Source: Bacteroidota bacterium
Lineage (GTDB): Bacteria > Bacteroidota > Bacteroidia > Chitinophagales > Chitinophagaceae
Assembly: GCA_023427575.1 (NCBI GenBank)
Contig: JAEZAY010000457.1
Coordinates: forward strand, 1-5,203
Reading direction: 5' to 3'
Length of the DNA: 5,203 nt
The first letter of the stretch is position 1. Each line of letters begins with the position of its first letter. A program made the translations under genes and the position numbers. A model generated the notes under the pieces. That model had not been told where the DNA came from. It searched no databases and saw only the letters and a list, made by a program, of their open reading frames with translations. Below are positions 1 through 5,203 of the stretch, piece after piece.

Positions 1-1235
1 GCCTCAGCCACCTGGGTGCCGCTTTCGTTGGAAGGAATATTATTCAGAACCGGAATGCCGCCCTGCAAGCGAATATAATCCACCAGTTGCTGCAGTTTCG
101 CTTCGGTATTGCCGCCGTTAGTTCCAATTGTTACCATAACGTATTCGGCATCGATATAAGGCAATTCGTTTTTAATATAATCCAGAACCATATCAATGTT
201 AGCGCCGCCTCTGCCGCTCGACATGGCATTGCCTTTAAGCCTGGCAATCACCTGCTGCGTCCAGGCCCGGGAAAAATCATTGGTTGGAAAATACCCCTCC
301 GGTTGGGTGATGGAATCTCCATACATTAACAGCTTAACTTTTTTCTTTAATGCATATACGGTAATTCTTTTTACCACCATGGAGGTTCCGCTGCTAAGCC
401 CAAAACAATAATGATCCCATTGCATCCCCACACTGAAACCAGGCTGCAATACGCCTTTTCCCGCTCCACCCTGACCATCATGAACCGCTTTTATCTCGGC
501 CGACTCGCCGCTGTTCATGTCAACAATCCGCAGCTTTGATTCCTGGTATATATGATACACTTCAACCAGATAGCTGCGATTGGGCTGAAGAAACTCAACC
601 TTTTTTTCAGTAACAGGATTGGTTGCAATGGAGATTTTTTTATCTGCTATATCAACATAAGCGTTAAAATCACCCTGGCTGCTTCTGAAGATAGCTTTTG
701 CATCGGCCGAAAACTGAACGATATATTGAACCTTGCGTTCTGCAACAGCATAAAAGCGATCGAGTTTTGCAATTTTACCGGCATTCGTTACCCGAAAACC
801 ATCAGCCTGAAACTGACCGGCTCCGTCGGTAATAAGTTCAGGTACCGACTGGCTGCTGTTTGTCCATTTGCTGTACAGCAAAGCATGATCCGCTTCCACC
901 GGCTCCGCACTTACCTGAATGTCAATGGCCTTTTTCGCCGATTTGTAACTTACCGTTATCGTTGCATTTCCCGGAGCAAGTGCTTTTACAAGACCATTTT
1001 CTACGGTAGCAACCGCATTGTTTGAAGAACTCCATTGATAGTTTGGCTGAACGGCAACAGCTGGCACCACGGTAGCGCGAAGCTGTTCGGCTTCACCCGC
1101 ATGCAGTATCAGTTCCGAGCGGCTTAATTCAATGGTTTCCGGCGAGTATTGAGCAGGAGAACTGATTTTTTCGCATCCGGTTCCGGCTGTAACGGAAACA
1201 AGCAAACTTAATAAGGCAGTAAATGGATTTAGCAT
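1..1235 (-). CDS. SGNH/GDSL-family hydrolase lipoprotein with N-terminal Big2 Ig-like domain (3' end cut by window edge)
   Basis: The minus frame is open from ATG 1235-1233 to the left edge: 411 codons and no stop, so the C-terminus is missing. Residues 1-20 are a hydrophobic signal peptide ending TAGTG before Cys21 (mature start CEKISS), which suggests a lipoprotein. Unusually, no Lys or Arg precedes the hydrophobic core; no upstream in-frame ATG exists before a TGA at 1280-1278. Residues ~33-109 resemble a bacterial Big2 domain (late VATVENGLVKALAPGNATIT). Residues ~112-300 form a beta-rich region I cannot assign. From ~302 an SGNH hydrolase fold begins: block I YGDSIT with nucleophile Ser308, block II glycine in SSGRGGAN (Gly341), and block III GTNGGN with oxyanion Asn373. 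The block V catalytic Asp/His pair should lie beyond the window. The family hydrolyses esters; in a PUL a carbohydrate O-deacetylase role is likely but inferred. It lies behind a terminator that separates it from the binding-protein gene. Confidence 0.88.
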   Translation of the reverse strand, partial: MLNPFTALLSLLVSVTAGTGCEKISSPAQYSPETIELSRSELILHAGEAEQLRATVVPAVAVQPNYQWSSSNNAVATVENGLVKALAPGNATITVSYKSAKKAIDIQVSAEPVEADHALLYSKWTNSSQSVPELITDGAGQFQADGFRVTNAGKIAKLDRFYAVAERKVQYIVQFSADAKAIFRSSQGDFNAYVDIADKKISIATNPVTEKKVEFLQPNRSYLVEVYHIYQESKLRIVDMNSGESAEIKAVHDGQGGAGKGVLQPGFSVGMQWDHYCFGLSSGTSMVVKRITVYALKKKVKLLMYGDSITQPEGYFPTNDFSRAWTQQVIARLKGNAMSSGRGGANIDMVLDYIKNELPYIDAEYVMVTIGTNGGNTEAKLQQLVDYIRLQGGIPVLNNIPSNESGTQVAE

Positions 1236-1250
1236 GGATTTTTTTTTGTG
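1236..1250 (-). promoter_or_regulatory. A-rich translation-initiation region of the SGNH hydrolase gene (no Shine-Dalgarno)
   Basis: Read on the minus strand, the bases before the start are CAC, nine A residues, then TCC and the ATG. No GGAGG-like sequence occurs at a useful distance. A/T-rich leaders without a Shine-Dalgarno are usual in Bacteroidota, and the other two complete starts here are similar (AATTAAATAAA before 2942, TTTTAAGATC before 4754). This supports the start at 1235 but is only composition, not a defined motif. Confidence 0.35.
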
Positions 1251-1269
1251 TACCGGATTATATATGGGC

Positions 1270-1305
1270 AAAAAAAATCAGGAGGCCGCTCAAAGCCCCC
1301 TGATT
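1270..1305 (-). terminator. Rho-independent terminator after the discoidin lipoprotein gene
   Basis: On the minus strand the sequence AATCAGGGGGC (1305-1295) is followed by an 8-nt loop (1294-1287) and GCCTCCTGATT (1286-1276). The arms pair over 11 bp in RNA, with one G-U wobble and no mismatch. A T run follows directly: six T at 1275-1270, plus the two closing the stem. The stem starts 17 nt after the TAG stop of the binding-protein gene. On the plus strand the wobble becomes an A-C mismatch and no T tract follows, so the element works in one direction. It should end, or partly attenuate, transcription coming from the susC/susD side before the hydrolase gene. Confidence 0.88.
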
Positions 1306-1322
1306 ACGGTTTATTATCACCA

Positions 1323-2942
1323 CTACTCCACTTTAAAAAGTTCGACTCCTCTTATTTTAAAGGTTGACCAGGGAATTCCATTGATGCTGTACTGGCTGCG
1401 AAGGTTGTAAACAAAACCAATGTGGAGGTTGGTTGCTGAGGTTACAACTGCGCGCATTTCAACCACCCGGTTCTGAAGCTGGGTCAGATTTGCATATTCA
1501 ATAACGGATGAAGCGTTTGGAACTGCTCCATAATCGGGCAGGCTTTCAGTTTCGGAAATCAGACCGTACACATCAGCAGGTCCATCGGCTCCGCCCACCT
1601 GCACCTTAACTATATATTCGCCAGGCTGAACTGAAACGGTTTGATACACTTTCCCGTTTGAAACTTCACCAAGTCCCCAAACCGGAGCTACAAAGAAACA
1701 GAACTCTTTGCCGGCATCATCGTAGGTGGCAACCGCATTCGGATTATGTACCCATCCACTCACTCTTTGTAATCTGAATGCACCCAGTGCAGGGAATGGA
1801 TTTGAACCATCGCCCGTGAATGGCATTTTCGCATTGGTAAGAGTAAGGGCTGTGCTGCTGATATAACCATTATCGCCGCTTCCATTCTGATCGTTGTATG
1901 CATCTATTTCGATCATTTCCGTTTGAACCGCTGCGGGATTTCGCATACTGATTGGCGATACTCTAAGGTACCGGGCAGTAACCGTTTGCTGCAGGGGCAG
2001 GCGCTGACGGAAATAGCTTTCACCAACATCGGCCAGCAATACAGTTCTCCAGGTAGAATTATCATCACTTACTTCAAATCGTACCGACTCCGGACCATTT
2101 CCTTTACCGGTGTGATTGAGATAATAGAAGCCGCTGATATATTTCGGTGTTTCCATATCAATCGAAACCCAGTGCGGGAAAGACCCACCGGCCGCTGATC
2201 TCCATCCTGTTTCAGCATTATTATCGATCAGGTTTGTGGCATCAAAACCAGTTTCGTCACCCGATGATCCGGCGATTGTCCAGTTTTCTTTTTTAAAATT
2301 AAGCATCAGCGCAGTTTTAAGATCAACTGTTGCCGAATAGAATTCGTCAATGGAAGTTTCAACCGGTTTATACACCGAATAATAGTAATATGGTTTTGTT
2401 GTATCCATATTATCAATAACAATTGCCTGTGCATTGCTGTTTATCTCTACACTGTCTGCCGAACCATTTACTCCGGTATAAACAACCCGAAGGGCAGATT
2501 CGTCGGCAAGCGCATTCTGGAAAAAGAATTCCAGGGAATTGGCGGAATGGGTTACCTGATCAGCCCATTTACGCGGGCGCAGGCTGCTTTCATATTGCGA
2601 ACCATAAACCTGAACTTTTACAGCTCTGGGTTCAGAAACTATTCCATCCGCACTGATCGTTACTACCCGCAGGGTTTCTTCCTGCTCCTGTAAACCTTCC
2701 ACTAATACTTCCTGCATGGTTCCGGGGCTGGTAATTTCAAACCCGGTGAAATTACCATTTCCGAAAAAAACCTTCCCGGATCTGGCATTGGCAGGAGCTT
2801 CGAATTTTACAACGGCGCGGTTGCGACCGGATAAAGCGATCAGATCCTCCACGGGGGTTGGAGCAACGGCATTGTCTTTTTTACAGCCAATAAAGCTGCC
2901 AATGACAAGTATCATCAAAGCAGAACAGAATATGTTCTTCAT
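1323..2942 (-). CDS. Surface glycan-binding lipoprotein, DUF4998-like / F5/8 type C (discoidin) / DUF5013-like
   Basis: This is a complete 539-residue protein from ATG 2942 to TAG at 1323-1325. Its signal peptide ends FIG before lipidated Cys20 (CKKDN), so it is a lipoprotein. Residues ~34-205 form tandem beta-sandwich-like segments ending PYYYYSVYKPVETSIDEFY, a pattern I recognise from DUF4998. Residues ~219-350 look like a discoidin domain: ATNLIDNNAETGWRS (235-249), PHWVSIDM (256-263), ARYLRVSP (323-330) and a closing EIDAY. Residues ~365-537 resemble DUF5013, with WGLGEVSNGKVYQTVSVQPG (422-441) and an NLHIGFVYNL strand. No catalytic motif is visible. The gene follows susD by 30 bp with no terminator between, so the two are probably cotranscribed. 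This is the SusE/SusF position, where proteins hold polysaccharide at the outer-membrane surface. Discoidin domains often bind galactose- or fucose-type sugars, but ligand specificity cannot be read here. Domain names come from memory of family patterns, not a search. Confidence 0.85.
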   Translation of the reverse strand: MKNIFCSALMILVIGSFIGCKKDNAVAPTPVEDLIALSGRNRAVVKFEAPANARSGKVFFGNGNFTGFEITSPGTMQEVLVEGLQEQEETLRVVTISADGIVSEPRAVKVQVYGSQYESSLRPRKWADQVTHSANSLEFFFQNALADESALRVVYTGVNGSADSVEINSNAQAIVIDNMDTTKPYYYYSVYKPVETSIDEFYSATVDLKTALMLNFKKENWTIAGSSGDETGFDATNLIDNNAETGWRSAAGGSFPHWVSIDMETPKYISGFYYLNHTGKGNGPESVRFEVSDDNSTWRTVLLADVGESYFRQRLPLQQTVTARYLRVSPISMRNPAAVQTEMIEIDAYNDQNGSGDNGYISSTALTLTNAKMPFTGDGSNPFPALGAFRLQRVSGWVHNPNAVATYDDAGKEFCFFVAPVWGLGEVSNGKVYQTVSVQPGEYIVKVQVGGADGPADVYGLISETESLPDYGAVPNASSVIEYANLTQLQNRVVEMRAVVTSATNLHIGFVYNLRSQYSINGIPWSTFKIRGVELFKVE

Positions 2943-2972
2943 TTTATTTAATTGTTTGAATGATGTTATATT

Positions 2973-4754
2973 TTATTGCCAGCCCTGGGGTTGGCTCATA
3001 CCAATCATCTTTTTGGCATCTTCCAGCGGAATTGGCATTACCAGGTATTTATCAGTATACGATTGGTAGTCGCGGATTTTTTTACGCTGATAGCTGAATT
3101 TGCCATCGGGGCCTCTGGTGATCCGCATACCGGTGATAAAGCGGTTGGTTTGATCCAGGATCTTCCAGCGACGCTGATCAATAAACCGATACTGGCCTTC
3201 CAGGCAGTACTCTACCCGGCGCTCGTTGCGGATCCGTTCACGCGGAAAATCTTTTGTAGCAACAAATCCGGGAACATCCTGGATTCTTGGCTGTTCAGCT
3301 CTTGTTCTGATAACATTCAGCGCTTCCATTGCTCCGGCAAGATCATCCAACTCAAGCAGGGCTTCTGCTTTTTGCAGGTAAAACTCAGCGAGACGGAAAA
3401 ACACCCAATGGGTTGGCTCATTTCCTTTACTTCCGCCAGGTCCCCAATACGTAACCTGTTTGTCTTTTCTGCTGTAATAACCGGTGCATGAACGCTGGGT
3501 TTCGCGGCTGATCACATCATTAAAACCGTTGCGGCCCCCAACAAATGTTTCGATTATATAGGGCAGGGTACAGTTATAAGGCACTCCATAATCGGCACCA
3601 TTGTACAATATATTCACATAAAAACGGGCATCGCGGTTTGAATATGGATCTGCGCCGGGTTCTTCACTATAGCCCAGGGCAGCCGCTGCGGGTGTTACCG
3701 TTACGCTGGTGCGGGTAGGATCATTGTATTGAACCGGCAGCGCCCCATTCTTCATCTCAAAACAGTCAACCAGTTCCTGGGTAGGCGATTCACCGCAGTT
3801 CCAGATATGATTGATAGATGCATGCGGATAGCTTCCCACATCCACTCCATTGGTATTGTTGATATGCGAGTTATCACTCCAGGCACGCCAGATCACTTCA
3901 CTGTTAGGAGTTGCAAACGCGCCTACAAACATGGATTTATAGTTCGCCATGTTAACGAGCTGGTAAGACGTTAAGTTTATTACATCCTGGGCTGCATCGG
4001 CGGCACGCTGCCATTTTGTTTTATCATTTTGAGGATTGTTCAGGGGGCTTGCATTATAAAGCAATACGCGGGCCCGAATCGCATAGGCAAGACCGTTACT
4101 GGCGCGACGGCCGTCCTGCGGTGCATGACGATCGGGAAGAATTCTGGAATTAATTATTTCCATTAATTCTGAATCAATCCTGGTTGCGATTTCATCATAA
4201 CTGGGACGAACCAGTTCATTGTAGCCCGTATATGTAGCTTCAAACGGTTCTTCTATCCAGGGCATGGGGCCATAAAACTCCAGCAGGTTCATATAGAACC
4301 AGGCGCGCAGAACGCGGGCCTCTGCCATCCAGGTTTCACGCTCCTGTTCGGTGATAGCGGTTGATAGCGGCAGGTATTTTAAGGCATTGTTTGCCAAACG
4401 GATCCCGCGCCAGAAATCAGGCCAGAGCTGCTCGCTGGGTGAACTCCATGGCCAGTTGATGATCGGATTTGATAAAGACAGCGCCCCATTATGCCAGTCG
4501 TACGCATTATAGTTTGCCGCCCAGAATGCATTGTCGGTGAAGACTTCCATCGGGTGGTGTACAAAGGCGATCATATCTCTGCCCTGGTACACTTCGCCGT
4601 AGGCTGCATCAATCAGGCCTTTACTTCTGTTATAGTTATTTAAAACCTTATCAATCGTAGTCTGCCCATCCGGGGTTTTTTCAAGCGCCTTCTCACAACC
4701 ACTCATACACAGAAGTCCGGATGACAGCATCAATCCAAAAAATATCTTTTTCAT
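2973..4754 (-). CDS. susD: SusD-like starch-binding outer-membrane lipoprotein (RagB/SusD family)
   Basis: This is a complete 593-residue protein from ATG 4754 to TAA at 2973-2975, a normal to slightly long size for the family. The signal peptide MKKIFFGLMLSSGLLCMSG is followed by lipidated Cys20 (CEKALEK). Family signatures are the helical TPR-like segments with WRGIRLANNAL (115-125) and ARVLRAWFYMNLLEFYGPMP (146-165), then FRLAEFYLQKAEALLEL (453-469), the basic stretch IRNERRVEYCLEGQYRFIDQ (508-527), and the C-terminal YLVMPIP with QPQGW. SusD proteins sit as a hinged lid on their SusC transporter and capture oligosaccharide for import. The susC stop lies 27 bp upstream, so the pair is surely one transcription unit. 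Residues 86-115 are rich in Trp, and five cysteines besides the lipidated one occur in the mature protein (320, 331, 395, 423, 517). The symbol denotes the family; substrate is not necessarily starch. Confidence 0.96.
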   Translation of the reverse strand: MKKIFFGLMLSSGLLCMSGCEKALEKTPDGQTTIDKVLNNYNRSKGLIDAAYGEVYQGRDMIAFVHHPMEVFTDNAFWAANYNAYDWHNGALSLSNPIINWPWSSPSEQLWPDFWRGIRLANNALKYLPLSTAITEQERETWMAEARVLRAWFYMNLLEFYGPMPWIEEPFEATYTGYNELVRPSYDEIATRIDSELMEIINSRILPDRHAPQDGRRASNGLAYAIRARVLLYNASPLNNPQNDKTKWQRAADAAQDVINLTSYQLVNMANYKSMFVGAFATPNSEVIWRAWSDNSHINNTNGVDVGSYPHASINHIWNCGESPTQELVDCFEMKNGALPVQYNDPTRTSVTVTPAAAALGYSEEPGADPYSNRDARFYVNILYNGADYGVPYNCTLPYIIETFVGGRNGFNDVISRETQRSCTGYYSRKDKQVTYWGPGGSKGNEPTHWVFFRLAEFYLQKAEALLELDDLAGAMEALNVIRTRAEQPRIQDVPGFVATKDFPRERIRNERRVEYCLEGQYRFIDQRRWKILDQTNRFITGMRITRGPDGKFSYQRKKIRDYQSYTDKYLVMPIPLEDAKKMIGMSQPQGWQ

Positions 4755-4759
4755 GATCT

Positions 4760-4784
4760 TAAAATTTCTCGGTAAAAAATTTTA
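4760..4784 (-). repeat. Weak A/T inverted repeat at the susC-susD junction
   Basis: On the minus strand TAAAATTT (4784-4777), a 9-nt spacer and AAATTTTA (4767-4760) form an 8-bp perfect inverted repeat. Its first arm contains the susC stop codon and its second arm ends 5 nt before the susD ATG. All pairs are A-T and no T tract follows, so it is not a terminator. It may be chance in A/T-rich spacer sequence, or a small structure affecting susD translation. Confidence 0.25.
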
Positions 4785-5203
4785 GAAAGTTACATTCAGA
4801 CCAATATTGTAGGCCTTAAATACAGGGTATAATAATTCGTTATTTTGTTCGGGATCCTGGTATTTAACCGGGTAGCGGTCGAATGTGAGCAGGTTTAATC
4901 CATTCGCATAGATCCGTACCGAGCTTGATCCGATTTTGTTTGACCAGCTTGCAGGCACTGTAACGCCTATTTCAAGATTTCTCAACCGGATATAACTGCC
5001 GTCGGCATACCAGAAGTCGGAAACCTGTTTGCTGGCGCCGCTTCCCGGATCGAGCCTGGGATATGTAATCGGAAGGCCTGCATCATAACGCTCCTGCGAC
5101 CAGGCTTCTTTATGCCATTCATTGAAGTTGTGGGTTTCAAAAATCCGCTGGCCGGTAAGAAGATAACTTCTGTTAGCCACCCCCTGCCACATCATACTGA
5201 AGT
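4782..5203 (-). CDS. susC: SusC-like TonB-dependent outer-membrane transporter, C-terminal fragment
   Basis: The frame is open from the right edge (first full codon 5201-5199, Phe) to TAA at 4782-4784, leaving about 139 C-terminal codons. SusC proteins are usually about 1000 residues, so most of the gene, including the signal peptide, carboxypeptidase-like domain, plug and most barrel strands, lies outside. The visible part is typical of the last barrel strands: FSMMWQGVANRSYLL near the edge, then FWYADGSYIRLRNLEIGVTV, then VRIYANGLNLLTFDRY, and a terminal NVTF ending in the aromatic residue expected for barrel insertion by the BAM machinery. The ATG at 5195 is an internal methionine, not the start, because the frame continues upstream in good family sequence. 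It forms the TonB-powered import channel for glycan captured by the adjacent SusD. Confidence 0.95.
   Translation of the reverse strand, partial: FSMMWQGVANRSYLLTGQRIFETHNFNEWHKEAWSQERYDAGLPITYPRLDPGSGASKQVSDFWYADGSYIRLRNLEIGVTVPASWSNKIGSSSVRIYANGLNLLTFDRYPVKYQDPEQNNELLYPVFKAYNIGLNVTF

Noticed and set aside
87..411. Two overlapping plus-strand frames near the left edge
   Set aside because: They lie opposite the SGNH catalytic blocks I to III and carry no family signature.
552..1025. Open plus-strand frame of 157 codons opposite the hydrolase gene
   Set aside because: The minus strand here encodes a continuous protein with recognisable Big2 and SGNH motifs. The plus-strand product has no recognisable domain or signal, so it is a shadow frame.
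1257..1262. TATAAT sequence on the minus strand upstream of the hydrolase gene
   Set aside because: It matches the E. coli -10 rather than the Bacteroidota TAnnTTTG element. The TTTG at 1294-1291 sits inside the terminator loop at a spacing that is too long. I do not call a promoter.
2943..2972. Possible promoter or terminator between susD and the discoidin lipoprotein gene
   Set aside because: The 30-bp spacer is A/T-rich with no TTTG element, no hairpin and no T run, so cotranscription is the simpler reading.
2976..3491. Open plus-strand frame of 171 codons opposite susD
   Set aside because: It overlaps strongly conserved SusD sequence on the other strand and shows no domain of its own.
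4379..4564. Minus-strand frame of 61 codons within susD
   Set aside because: It is a different frame inside the conserved SusD N-terminal half and has no independent support.
1..5203. Mobile element, CRISPR, toxin-antitoxin or defence system
   Set aside because: No transposase, integrase, repeat-spacer array, tRNA or defence-protein motif is visible on either strand. All coding capacity is accounted for by the PUL genes.

Overview
The window looks like part of a polysaccharide utilisation locus (PUL) from a member of the Bacteroidota. Support comes from an adjacent SusC/SusD pair, three lipoprotein signal peptides, A/T-rich translation starts without Shine-Dalgarno sequences, and Bacteroidota-type accessory domains (DUF4998-like, discoidin, DUF5013-like). 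I cannot assign a genus. Every gene I can support lies on the minus strand, so the locus reads from high to low coordinates.

Layout in transcription order: (1) 5203-4782, the last ~139 codons of a SusC-like TonB-dependent outer-membrane transporter; the rest lies beyond the right edge. (2) 4754-2973, a complete SusD-like surface lipoprotein of 593 residues, 27 bp downstream. (3) 2942-1323, a 539-residue surface lipoprotein in the SusE/SusF position, 30 bp downstream, read as a DUF4998-like region, an F5/8 type C (discoidin) domain and a DUF5013-like C-terminal domain. (4) 1305-1270, a strong intrinsic terminator 17 nt after that gene. (5) 1235 to the left edge, a lipoprotein with a Big2-type Ig domain, an unassigned beta-rich domain and an SGNH/GDSL hydrolase domain. 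This fifth gene has no stop in the window and is cut at position 1. There is no gene-free stretch longer than about 90 bp.

Inferred working model: SusC and SusD form the lidded outer-membrane importer, the discoidin lipoprotein is a surface glycan-binding protein, and the SGNH lipoprotein is a surface esterase or deacetylase that removes acyl groups from the same glycan or a related one. No glycoside hydrolase, polysaccharide lyase, sulfatase or regulator is visible, so the substrate cannot be named. The terminator suggests that the importer and binding-protein genes are expressed more strongly than, or separately from, the esterase gene.

I found no CRISPR array, mobile element, tRNA, rRNA or defence system. 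The content is an accessory but recognisable nutrient-uptake locus. The points most worth a second look are the terminator between the binding protein and the esterase, and the domain architectures of those two lipoproteins.
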